This document shows positions 20,531 through 27,903 of a stretch of DNA of 38,397 nt, piece by piece. Under the pieces are notes generated by a model. That model was not told where the DNA came from, ran no database searches, and worked only from the letters and a program-made list of their open reading frames with translations. The stretch is taken from assembly GCF_016907995.1 (NCBI RefSeq), contig NZ_JAFBDA010000031.1, forward strand, positions 1 through 38,397, given 5' to 3'. Within the stretch, counting starts at the first letter, position 1. Every line of letters starts with the position of its first letter. Made by a program: the position numbers and the translations under genes. This DNA is from Clostridium sardiniense. GTDB lineage: Bacteria > Bacillota > Clostridia > Clostridiales > Clostridiaceae.

Positions 20531-20577
20531 AAAAACACCTCCCTATATAGAAATTATTTCCATAAAGGGAGGTGTTT
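20531..20577 (-). promoter_or_regulatory. Hairpin hiding the yyaC ribosome site; possible terminator of the upstream gene
   Basis: In the leftward transcript AAACACCTCCCT pairs perfectly with AGGGAGGTGTTT (12 bp, 21-nt loop). The first arm starts 11 nt after the stop of the aminotransferase gene; the second arm is the yyaC ribosome site. A TTTTT run follows directly, so the same structure could terminate transcription. Both readings would reduce yyaC expression from the upstream promoter. Confidence 0.75.
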
Positions 20578-20588
20578 ATTCAAACTTA

Positions 20589-21740
20589 CTATAAATCTTT
20601 GCTAGCTTTTTTTAATATTGATAATACATAGTCTATATCATTTTCAGTATTGAAGTATGAGATGCTAAGTCTAACAGTTCCACTTGGAAATGTACCTATA
20701 GACTTATGGCACATTGGTGCACAGTGTAATCCTGAACGATTACTAATCCCATATGTCTCAAGATAGAATGATAATTCTGAAGTATCTACTCCTTTTAAAT
20801 TAAATGATAAAGACGTGGTAGATTTAGAGCCTGTAGTATCTCCATAAACTTCAAACCTATCAATATCTAATATTCCATTAAGCAATTTCTTATAAAGTAT
20901 AGAATTTTTTTCTTTTATATTATCAATACCTATTTTACTTATAAAATCTATAGCGTTTGATAAGCCAACTATACCGGGTATATTTAAGGTTCCACACTCG
21001 AATTTATCAGGCATAAATGTGGGTTGATGTATTTCATGAGAAAGGCTTCCTGTACCACCTTCTATAATTGTAGTACAAACCTTATTTAAATCATCGTCTA
21101 TTATAAATCCACCAATACCTTGAGGTCCAAGTAAACTCTTATGTCCTGTAAATGCTAATGCACTTGCATTTATCTCTTTAAAATCAATAGGTACTGCGCC
21201 AGCAGACTGGGCTGTATCAATAATGAAAAAGATCTCATGCTCTTTACATATATTACCTATTTCTTTTATGGGTTGTATAGTACCTATTACATTTGATGCA
21301 TGGGTTACTACGACTAGTTTAGTATTTCCTTTTATAAGTTTTTCTATATCATGAGGATCTATAAACCCTTTAGAATCTGATTTTACAAAATCGACTTCTA
21401 CATTTAAATTTTCTTTACATGATATTATTGGCCTTATAACTGAGTTATGTTCAATTGAAGAGGTTATAACATGATCCCCTTCTTTTAAAGTACCTTTTAT
21501 AAGTATATTTAATGAAGAAGTAATATTATTTGTAAAAATAACATTTTCTATTTTGTCATAATTAAAAAAGTTTGCAATTCTCTCACGAGCAAGAAAAATC
21601 TCTCTATTACTTTCTAAAGCATTTGAGTGATTTGATCTATTAGCGTTACCGCCTATATTTACTAAATAGTTATAAATTGAATCAGCAACAACCTTAGGTT
21701 TTGGAAAAGTTGTGCTTGCATTATCTAAATATACTTTCAT
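20589..21740 (-). CDS. Class V aminotransferase / cysteine desulfurase-like protein (EF2568 type)
   Basis: 383-aa PLP enzyme of the NifS/Csd group. VYLDNASTTFPKP is the typical start; SSIEHNS, the PLP-binding lysine in FTGHKSLLGPQG (about residue 200) and the catalytic-loop cysteine in RSGLHCAPMCHKSIGTFP are all present, so sulfur or selenium mobilisation from cysteine is plausible. The overall pattern resembles the EF2568-like subfamily often found with selenium-related genes. The start is ATG 21740: AAAGG is 9 nt ahead, while it abuts the ATG three codons upstream. A DUF3343 gene lies close by, divergently. Confidence 0.85.
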   Translation of the reverse strand: MKVYLDNASTTFPKPKVVADSIYNYLVNIGGNANRSNHSNALESNREIFLARERIANFFNYDKIENVIFTNNITSSLNILIKGTLKEGDHVITSSIEHNSVIRPIISCKENLNVEVDFVKSDSKGFIDPHDIEKLIKGNTKLVVVTHASNVIGTIQPIKEIGNICKEHEIFFIIDTAQSAGAVPIDFKEINASALAFTGHKSLLGPQGIGGFIIDDDLNKVCTTIIEGGTGSLSHEIHQPTFMPDKFECGTLNIPGIVGLSNAIDFISKIGIDNIKEKNSILYKKLLNGILDIDRFEVYGDTTGSKSTTSLSFNLKGVDTSELSFYLETYGISNRSGLHCAPMCHKSIGTFPSGTVRLSISYFNTENDIDYVLSILKKASKDL

Positions 21741-21752
21741 ATTCGACATCCT

Positions 21753-22379
21753 TTAACAAATTAATACATATACTCCATAAGCCATGAAGCATACGCCTAT
21801 TACATATAATACATAAGTCAAAAGCATAGAAGCAGTCTTATCAATATCTTTTTTCAATAGTTTTAGCCCTTTTGATGCTAAGATATTTAGTATTGTAAAC
21901 CAAGTAAGACTTCCAATTAACATGAATAAAAATGACGTGTAAAAGAATAGTCTACCATCTGATCTCCAAATACTAGCTACTGTACCACTAAAAGCTAGCC
22001 AAAATGAGAATGTAACTGGATTAATAAATGTTATTATAAAGCCAGAAATGAATTCTCCAAGTTTCGGGTTATTTAGTATCTTTGATGAACCAGTACTATT
22101 TTTAGAATGCTTAGCAAATAAAAATAATACTATACCTGATACAATCCAAAAAACTCCTTTGTAAGTTTTATTATCTTCTAAAATGTTAAAAAGGCCTAAG
22201 TTAATTATTATTAAGTAAGTATAATCGGCAAAAACTGCACCGAGAGATACTTTAAATCCATGCCAAAATCCTTTACTTACTGAACGATTTATAGACTCTA
22301 ATCCAGCAGGGCCAAGGGGAATAGATGCACAAAGTCCTGTAAAAAAGCCTATAAATCCTGCTCTCATAATATGAATCAT
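21753..22379 (-). CDS. LysE-family transporter
   Basis: 208-aa membrane protein with about six hydrophobic segments. PLGPAGLESINRSVSKGF near the N-terminus and ISGFIITFINPVTFSFWLAF in the middle are the paired family motifs of LysE/RhtB exporters. These export amino acids or related small molecules; the substrate here cannot be read from the sequence. AAAGGAG lies about 7 nt ahead of the ATG. The aminotransferase gene begins 12 nt downstream, so the two are probably one operon, possibly with yyaC. Confidence 0.88.
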   Translation of the reverse strand: MIHIMRAGFIGFFTGLCASIPLGPAGLESINRSVSKGFWHGFKVSLGAVFADYTYLIIINLGLFNILEDNKTYKGVFWIVSGIVLFLFAKHSKNSTGSSKILNNPKLGEFISGFIITFINPVTFSFWLAFSGTVASIWRSDGRLFFYTSFLFMLIGSLTWFTILNILASKGLKLLKKDIDKTASMLLTYVLYVIGVCFMAYGVYVLIC

Positions 22380-22542
22380 AATGTTCTCCTTTAAAAATAT
22401 AAATACATATTATCTAATTATAAATCAAATATAGATACAATTCATTAAATTTACATAAAAAGACTATTATATTTCTTTATAAAATTTATAAAATATATAT
22501 AATATAAACTATGAAAGATATTTTATAGAAAGGGAGATAAGA
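22380..22542. promoter_or_regulatory. Divergent intergenic promoter region
   Basis: 163 nt of about 90 percent A/T between the LysE-type gene and the DUF3343 gene. A perfect TATAAT at 22498-22503 is suitable as the rightward -10, but no good -35 is seen. No hairpin leader or riboswitch is recognised. Confidence 0.4.
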
Positions 22543-22779
22543 ATGAAATATTACATAATAGTATTTAAAAATACCCATGACGCAATGACTGGAGAAAAGA
22601 TTCTAAAAGAGAAAGAATATACATTTAGGATAATGCCAACTCCTACATCAATAACTCAAAGCTGTGGTATTTGTATAAGAATTGAAGATGAAGAGGAAAT
22701 GAATAGAATAAAAGAAGAGAAATTTGAATATAAAAATATGTATTGCAAAGAAGGTTCAGAGTATAGAGAGATACAATAA
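22543..22779 (+). CDS. DUF3343 family protein (putative Se/S carrier-like)
   Basis: 78-aa protein starting MKYYIIVFKNTHDAM, with TPTSITQSCGICIRIEDEEE containing the conserved Cys-Gly of the DUF3343 family. Pfam describes this family as putative selenium/sulfur carriers, based on association and a conserved cysteine, not biochemical proof. AAGGGAG lies 7 nt before the ATG. It is 163 nt from, and divergent to, the operon with the desulfurase-like enzyme, which could be its sulfur or selenium donor (inference). mscS follows after 19 nt. Confidence 0.82.
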   Translation: MKYYIIVFKNTHDAMTGEKILKEKEYTFRIMPTPTSITQSCGICIRIEDEEEMNRIKEEKFEYKNMYCKEGSEYREIQ

Positions 22780-22798
22780 TTAAAAAGGGGGAAGATAA

Positions 22799-23683
22799 AT
22801 GGGTTATTTTCTAATTAATGCATCAAGTACTAATAAAGATATTGTATTTGGATCTATTAAGATACCAGGAGATATAATAGATGTATTAATAAAAAAATGC
22901 ATCACAGTAGTTATTGTTATCTTTTTAATGTTTATATCTATTAAAATAGGAAATATATTAATAAGTAAGTTTGTTAAAAGGCAGATTGAAAATCCAAACT
23001 CAAGGTTAACTATGAGCCCTCAGAAGGCTAAGACTATAGGTGCAGTAATGCACAGTATACTTAAGTATTCAGTTTATTTTATAGGAATAGCTATAATACT
23101 ATCTGATTTATTTAAAGGTATATCATTGACATTTGCAAGTATTGGAGGATTTGCGGTAGGTTTTGGAGCACAGAGTTTAGTACAAGATCTTATAAATGGA
23201 TTTTTTATATTATTTGAAGATCAATATGGAGTTGGTGATTATGTAACTATTGGTACGTTTGAAGGAATAATAGATAGCATAGGAATAAGAACTACAATAC
23301 TTAAGGATTTCAATGGAGATTTACATCTTATACCAAATGGTACTATAAAGGCAGTTACTAATCATTCTAGAAATAATATGAGGTTTATTGTTGATGTATC
23401 TATCGCCTACGAAGAAGATATAGATCATGCCATAGATATAATAGATAAAACATGTAAGGAATTCCAAGGAGAACATAAGGAAGATGTTCCGCAACCAATA
23501 GATATATGGGGGGTTACTAACTTAGGCGCTTCTGGAGTAAATATAAGAATAGTTGGATTTAGTATACCTATGAAGCAATGGTCTATGGAAAGAAATCTTA
23601 GAAAAGCTATAAAGGAAGCATTAGATAAAGAAGGAATAGAAATTCCTTATAATAAAACTCAAATAATAATGAAAGAAGCATAG
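22799..23683 (+). CDS. MscS-family small-conductance mechanosensitive channel
   Basis: 294-aa channel subunit. Transmembrane helices are at about 32-55, 78-100 and 105-130; the third, pore-lining one is followed by VGFGAQSLVQDLINGFFILFE, the MscS signature. The soluble beta domain begins with DQYGVGDYVTIG and the loop LIPNGTI is conserved. It releases solutes on osmotic downshock. GGGGGAAG precedes the ATG. The stop overlaps the region carrying the ribosome site of the DUF951 gene. Confidence 0.93.
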   Translation: MGYFLINASSTNKDIVFGSIKIPGDIIDVLIKKCITVVIVIFLMFISIKIGNILISKFVKRQIENPNSRLTMSPQKAKTIGAVMHSILKYSVYFIGIAIILSDLFKGISLTFASIGGFAVGFGAQSLVQDLINGFFILFEDQYGVGDYVTIGTFEGIIDSIGIRTTILKDFNGDLHLIPNGTIKAVTNHSRNNMRFIVDVSIAYEEDIDHAIDIIDKTCKEFQGEHKEDVPQPIDIWGVTNLGASGVNIRIVGFSIPMKQWSMERNLRKAIKEALDKEGIEIPYNKTQIIMKEA

Positions 23684-23700
23684 TGAAGGGAGATATAAAA

Positions 23701-23895
23701 TTGGTAGAGAATTTTGGTTTAGGTGATATAGTTGAAATGAAAAAACAACATCCCTGTGGTGAGAAAAATTTTGAAGTTACAAGAATTGGTGCTGATGTAA
23801 AGATAAAATGTGTCGGATGTGGAAGAATTATCATGATACCGAGAAGTAAATTTCAAAAAGGTGCAAAAAAAATAGTTCAAAAAGCAGAAAGTTAA
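23701..23895 (+). CDS. DUF951 family protein
   Basis: 64 aa, VENFGLGDIVEMKKQHPCGEK onward, with a Cys-rich core HPCG...IKCVGCGRIIMIPR that may bind zinc. This is the DUF951 family, typically 60-70 aa and adjacent to mscS or rpsF in clostridia. The likely start is TTG at 23701, with AAGGGAG 8 nt ahead; an upstream GTG at 23683 precedes that ribosome site. The function is unknown. Confidence 0.85.
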   Translation: MVENFGLGDIVEMKKQHPCGEKNFEVTRIGADVKIKCVGCGRIIMIPRSKFQKGAKKIVQKAES

Positions 23896-23904
23896 CAAAA
23901 ATCC

Positions 23905-23933
23905 TTGAAAAAGTAAATTTTTAATGTTAAAAT
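23905..23933 (+). promoter_or_regulatory. Promoter of rpsF-ssb-rpsR
   Basis: TTGAAA (23905-23910), 17-nt spacer, TAAAAT (23928-23933). Transcription would start near 23940, directly before the S6:S18-type leader. Confidence 0.75.
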
Positions 23934-23946
23934 TATAAATTGTAAT

Positions 23947-23982
23947 CCCTGCTGTGCAAAGCACAGCCGTTTAGTCCGAGGG
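23947..23982 (+). promoter_or_regulatory. S6:S18-binding leader RNA (ribosomal protein autoregulation)
   Basis: The leader has a 7-bp apical stem (GCTGTGC 23951-23957 with GCACAGC 23961-23967, AAA loop). A large 3'-side bulge (23968-23978) follows with CCG elements, and CCCT (23947-23950) closes with AGGG (23979-23982). This is the architecture of the conserved rpsF leader, where the S6:S18 complex binds the CCG-containing bulge as it does 16S rRNA. The outer 3' arm runs into the rpsF ribosome site, so bound protein should reduce translation. Confidence 0.8.
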
Positions 23983-23997
23983 GAGGAGGTGAAAATG

Positions 23998-24285
23998 ATG
24001 AGAAAGTACGAAACTATATTCATACAACACCCATCACTTGACGAAGAGGCTGTTAAAGCTAATATCGAAAAGTTCAAAGGTGTAATAGAAAATGGTGGAG
24101 GAACTGTAGATAACGTTGATGTTTGGGGTAAGAGAAAGCTTGCTTACGAAATCTCAAAAGTTAACGAAGGATACTATACATTAGTAGACTTTACAGCTAA
24201 CCCAGAATTACCAAGAGAATTAGAAAGAATATTCAGAATCACTGACGGTGTTATGAGACACATCGTAGTAAGAAAAGAAGCGTAA
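23998..24285 (+). CDS. rpsF: Ribosomal protein S6
   Basis: 95-aa 30S protein beginning MRKYETIFIQHPSLDEE, with the conserved VDVWGKRKLAYEI and YTLVDFTA. S6 pairs with S18, encoded two genes later. AGGAGG ends 8 nt before ATG 23998; ATG 23995 (one extra Met) is equally possible, and the GTG at 23989 overlaps the ribosome site. It is the first gene of the rpsF-ssb-rpsR operon under the S6:S18 leader. Confidence 0.96.
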   Translation: MRKYETIFIQHPSLDEEAVKANIEKFKGVIENGGGTVDNVDVWGKRKLAYEISKVNEGYYTLVDFTANPELPRELERIFRITDGVMRHIVVRKEA

Positions 24286-24301
24286 GAGAGGTGATATTGT
24301 A

Positions 24302-24745
24302 ATGAACAAAGTTATACTTTTAGGTAGACTTACAAAAGATCCTGAATTAAGATTTGCTGCAGGAAGCGGAAATGCTGTTACAAGATTTTCAATTGCTGTT
24401 ACAAGACAATTCAAGAGAGATGAAGCTGACTTTATCAATTGCGTAGCCTTTGGAAAAACAGCTGAAACAATAGCACAATATCTTACAAAAGGTGGCCAAA
24501 TTGCAATTACTGGTAACATTAGAACTGGTAGTTATGATGCACAAGACGGTTCAAAAAGATACACTACTGATGTAGTTGTTGAAAGCTTTGAATTTGTTGG
24601 TGGCGGAAAAGGCGGCAACAATACTGGATCATTTAATAATGATTTCGGTGGCAATAATTCTGATTATTCAAAACCATCAAATGATTCATTTGGCGGTTTT
24701 GACGATGATATGACTCCAGTTGATGACGGAGACATGCCATTTTAA
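24302..24745 (+). CDS. ssb: Single-stranded DNA-binding protein
   Basis: 147-aa SSB: an OB fold in residues 1-105 (MNKVILLGRLTKDPELR, GGQIAITGNIRTGSYD), a Gly/Asn/Asp-rich flexible linker, and the acidic tip DDGDMPF that binds partners such as PriA and RecO. AGAGGTG precedes the ATG. Its place between rpsF and rpsR is standard in Firmicutes. Confidence 0.97.
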   Translation: MNKVILLGRLTKDPELRFAAGSGNAVTRFSIAVTRQFKRDEADFINCVAFGKTAETIAQYLTKGGQIAITGNIRTGSYDAQDGSKRYTTDVVVESFEFVGGGKGGNNTGSFNNDFGGNNSDYSKPSNDSFGGFDDDMTPVDDGDMPF

Positions 24746-24770
24746 ATTTTCAAGGTAAGGAGGAAAAATC

Positions 24771-25022
24771 ATGAGAGAAAACAACAACAGAAGATCTGGC
24801 GGAAGAATGAGAAGATCTAAGAGAAAAGTTTGTGCTTTTTGTGTTGAAAAAGCTGAATCAATAGACTACAAAGACGTGTCTAAGATCAGAAAATATGTTA
24901 CTGAAAGAGGAAAGATACTTCCAAGAAGAATTTCAGGAACATGTGCTAAGCATCAAAGACAAGTAACTGAGTCAATTAAGAGAGCTAGAAATGTAGCTTT
25001 ATTACCATTCACAACTGAATAG
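24771..25022 (+). CDS. rpsR: Ribosomal protein S18
   Basis: 83-aa basic protein. [17 protein letters not shown] includes a CXXC pair near residues 23-26, so this is a cysteine-containing S18 of the zinc-ribbon type; the [18 protein letters not shown] block is diagnostic and supplies another Cys and His. AAGGAGG lies 8 nt before the ATG. A strong terminator ends the operon. Confidence 0.96.
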   Translation: MRENNNRRSGGRMRRSKRKVCAFCVEKAESIDYKDVSKIRKYVTERGKILPRRISGTCAKHQRQVTESIKRARNVALLPFTTE

Positions 25023-25032
25023 TAATAAATTA

Positions 25033-25080
25033 AAGAGAGTAAAATAGAATTAAATTTCTATTTTACTCTCTTATTTTTTT
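25033..25080 (+). terminator. Terminator after rpsR
   Basis: A 17-bp perfect stem (25033-25049 with 25056-25072) with a 6-nt loop is followed by ATTTTTTTT. Confidence 0.93.
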
Positions 25081-25099
25081 GGGAAAAACTTTCATTTTC

Positions 25100-25128
25100 T
25101 TGCATTAGTAATAGAAAAAAACTAAAAT
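25100..25128 (+). promoter_or_regulatory. Promoter of the MazG-like gene and gdpP operon
   Basis: TTGCAT (25100-25105), 17-nt spacer, TAAAAT (25123-25128), 33 nt before the MazG-like start. Confidence 0.6.
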
Positions 25129-25160
25129 ATACATACAAGGGTATTTAAGAGGTGAGGTTT

Positions 25161-25481
25161 ATGAAAAAGAATGATTTAAATATTATGGGTAACGTAAAGA
25201 TTATTGAAAATTTAAAAGCTCAACTACTTAGAGTAATAGGTGATTTTTATACATTATTGACAAGAGGTAGTAATGTTGCAGAAGAAGCTATAGTTGAATG
25301 TATATCTGGGGCAATAATTATTTTATATGTATTGGGGGAAAAACTTGGTTATTCAGCGTCTAAAATTGATGATGAAATGAAAAATAAGCTTGATATTGGT
25401 ATAAGAGCTGAAGATGAAGTTGAAAAAGAAGGAAAGAGTTTAAGTAAGCTTAAGGAGTATATTTCAAAGAGAAGAGACTAA
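25161..25481 (+). CDS. MazG-like family protein
   Basis: 106-aa helical protein, MKKNDLNIMGNVKIIENLKAQ onward, with AEEAIVECISGAIIILYVLGEKLG resembling the Glu-rich helix of the all-alpha NTP pyrophosphatase (MazG) superfamily. The E-x-x-E metal-binding pattern is less complete than in true MazG, so activity is uncertain. The start is ATG 25161 behind GAGGTGAGG; a GTG three codons earlier lies in that ribosome site. gdpP follows after 21 nt. Confidence 0.72.
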   Translation: MKKNDLNIMGNVKIIENLKAQLLRVIGDFYTLLTRGSNVAEEAIVECISGAIIILYVLGEKLGYSASKIDDEMKNKLDIGIRAEDEVEKEGKSLSKLKEYISKRRD

Positions 25482-25502
25482 TAATTAAATAGGAGGCGTT
25501 TT

Positions 25503-27443
25503 ATGAATGTAAAGTCGTTAATTATAAAACTCATAAAACCAGTTGGATTAATTTTAGCTTCTTTAATATTCTTTTTATTAGGTTATAACCAGATAGCGTT
25601 ATTAATTGCAATAATATATTTTATAGATAATTTCTATCAATTAAATAATTATTGGAAAAAGGAAGAAAATATAAATCAGTTTACGAAAGATATAAATAAA
25701 GCAATAGAGGATAATGTAGCTAGCACATTGCTACCTATAGCACTTATAAGCGAAACTGGAATTATAAAATGGCATAATAATATTTTCAATGAATTAGAAC
25801 CTAAAAAGAATTTTATTGGAGAAAGTATACTTAGTATTGCAAGAGATCTTAATCTAGATAAAGTAATAAAAGCGGATAAAGATTTACATCAAAGATTAAA
25901 GTTAAATGGAAGACTTTATGATGTTTATAGTACTAAAATACTTAGAAGAGATGAGCAATTATTTTTATTATACTTTAATGATATAAGTGAGTTTATAGGA
26001 TTAGATACAACAAAAGAAAGTATAATGCTTATAGAGGTTGATAACTTTAATGAAGCTTTAGATGCAACTGATGAATCTAATAAACCTTTAGTAATTGCAG
26101 AAATAGATAGAGAGATAAATTCATATGCATATGGGTTAGAGGCAATGATAAAAAAATACCAACCGAATATGTATGTTGTATCTGTACAAGATAAATACAT
26201 AGATGAAGAAATAAATAATAATTTCAAAATCTTAGATAGAATATCTAAAATAAATAAAGGGAATAAGTTAGAGATAACCCTCAGCATAGGTGTTGGAAGA
26301 GGTGGAATTTCACCACTTGAAAATTATAATTATGCTACAGTTGGTAAAGAACTTGCTCTAGGAAGAGGTGGAGATCAAGTTGTTGTAAAAAGTAGCGATG
26401 GAGTTAAGATATTTGGTGGAAATAGTAAAGAAATAGAGAAAAGAACTAGAGTTAGAGCTAGAGTTGTATCTCACGCTTTAAAAGAACTTATATATGAAAG
26501 CAATAAAGTATTCATAATGGGTCATAAAAATCCAGATATGGACTGCTTTGGGGCAGCTGTTGGACTTTCAAGTACAATAAAACAGCTTGGCAAATCATGT
26601 AGCATAATTCTAGATAAAGATATTGGAGCTATAGAATATTACCTAAGAGAATTGAAAAGTGATTCAAAATATGCTAATCTATTTGAAACATCAGAAGAAG
26701 CCATGAAGGAGATAGATGATGAGTCATTATTAATAATTGTAGATGTACACAACAAGAATTATGTTAATAATTTAAAGCTTGTTGAAAAAACAAAAAGAAA
26801 GGTCATAATAGATCATCACAGAAGAAGTGCTGATATAATAGAAGACACTTTGCTTAATTATATAGAAGTTTACGCATCATCTACTTGCGAGATGATAACA
26901 GAAGTAATCCAATACATGAATGAAAAGCCACATATTACAAAGCTTGAAGCTGAAGGGCTACTTGCTGGTATTTATATGGATACTAAAGGTTTTTCATTTA
27001 AAACAGGTGTAAGAACCTTTGATGCTGCATCATTTTTAAAGAACACAGGTGCAGAAACTACAGAAGTTAAAAAGATGTTTACTGATAACTTAACAGATTT
27101 TATACAAATTGCTGATATAATAAAATCAGCAAAGATTCATGATAAAATTGCAATTGCTATATGTCCGCCTAATGTTACGGATACTGTTATAATTGCAAAA
27201 TCAGCTGATGAATTGTTAAATATATCAGGTATTTTAGCGAGCTTTGTTCTGGCAAACATCAACGGTGACACTTATATAAGTGCTAGATCAATTGGAGAGA
27301 TTAATGTCCAAATTGTACTAGAAGCTTTAGGTGGTGGTGGCCATATGAATATGGCAGGAGCTAAGGTATCAAATAAATCAATAGATGAAGTCTTGATAGA
27401 TTTAAAAGATGTAATGAAAAAATACTTAAGGGTGGGTGAATAA
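25503..27443 (+). CDS. gdpP: Cyclic-di-AMP phosphodiesterase GdpP
   Basis: 646-aa membrane enzyme that hydrolyses c-di-AMP, affecting osmotic and wall homeostasis. Two hydrophobic segments occupy residues 10-45; a PAS-like domain follows (about 70-140), then a degenerate GGDEF domain in which the signature reads RGGDQ. The catalytic DHH-DHHA1 part contains [14 protein letters not shown] (about 339-352), VDVH (about 412), IDHHRR (about 437), GIYMDT and the DHHA1 motif [11 protein letters not shown] (about 610). All metal ligands appear present. AGGAGG lies 6 nt upstream. It is followed by rplI with 1 nt between, as in many Firmicutes. Confidence 0.95.
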   Translation: MNVKSLIIKLIKPVGLILASLIFFLLGYNQIALLIAIIYFIDNFYQLNNYWKKEENINQFTKDINKAIEDNVASTLLPIALISETGIIKWHNNIFNELEPKKNFIGESILSIARDLNLDKVIKADKDLHQRLKLNGRLYDVYSTKILRRDEQLFLLYFNDISEFIGLDTTKESIMLIEVDNFNEALDATDESNKPLVIAEIDREINSYAYGLEAMIKKYQPNMYVVSVQDKYIDEEINNNFKILDRISKINKGNKLEITLSIGVGRGGISPLENYNYATVGKELALGRGGDQVVVKSSDGVKIFGGNSKEIEKRTRVRARVVSHALKELIYESNKVFIMGHKNPDMDCFGAAVGLSSTIKQLGKSCSIILDKDIGAIEYYLRELKSDSKYANLFETSEEAMKEIDDESLLIIVDVHNKNYVNNLKLVEKTKRKVIIDHHRRSADIIEDTLLNYIEVYASSTCEMITEVIQYMNEKPHITKLEAEGLLAGIYMDTKGFSFKTGVRTFDAASFLKNTGAETTEVKKMFTDNLTDFIQIADIIKSAKIHDKIAIAICPPNVTDTVIIAKSADELLNISGILASFVLANINGDTYISARSIGEINVQIVLEALGGGGHMNMAGAKVSNKSIDEVLIDLKDVMKKYLRVGE

Positions 27444-27444
27444 A

Positions 27445-27891
27445 ATGAAAGTAATTTTATTAAAAGACGATAAGAAACTAGGAAAAAAAGGTGATGTTAT
27501 CAATGCATCAGATGGATATGCAAGAAATTTCTTGTTCCCAAAGAACATAGCTAAGGAAGCTACAGAAAGCAATTTACACATTTTAAATAACCAAAAAGAA
27601 AATGAAAGAAAGCAAAAGCTTGCAGAACTTGAGGCAGCTCAAAAGTTAGCAGCTGATTTAAAGGGAAAAGAAATAAAAATTGAAGGTAAAGCTGGAGATA
27701 ATGGAAAGTTATTTGGAGCTATTACTAGCAAAGAAGTTGCAAAGAAAATAAAAGAATTATATAAGATAGATATTGATAAGAAGAAGATAGTTATGGACAC
27801 AATAAAAGTAGCTGGAGGATATGAAATAGAAGTTAAATTATATCCTGAAGTATCAACAAAGATGAAAGTTATAATTGTTCCACAAGCTTAA
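27445..27891 (+). CDS. rplI: Ribosomal protein L9
   Basis: 148 aa: N-terminal rRNA-binding domain with [19 protein letters not shown] and [12 protein letters not shown], a long connecting helix (about 40-75), and a C-terminal domain. The start is ATG 27445 with GGTGGGTG ahead; a GTG three codons earlier overlaps that site and the gdpP end. Cotranscribed with gdpP and the LonC gene. Confidence 0.96.
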   Translation: MKVILLKDDKKLGKKGDVINASDGYARNFLFPKNIAKEATESNLHILNNQKENERKQKLAELEAAQKLAADLKGKEIKIEGKAGDNGKLFGAITSKEVAKKIKELYKIDIDKKKIVMDTIKVAGGYEIEVKLYPEVSTKMKVIIVPQA

Positions 27892-27903
27892 GGAGGAATA
27901 GTA

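Noticed and set aside
25925..26287. 120-codon leftward ORF opposite gdpP
   Set aside because: Antisense shadow without initiation signals; gdpP is intact across this region.
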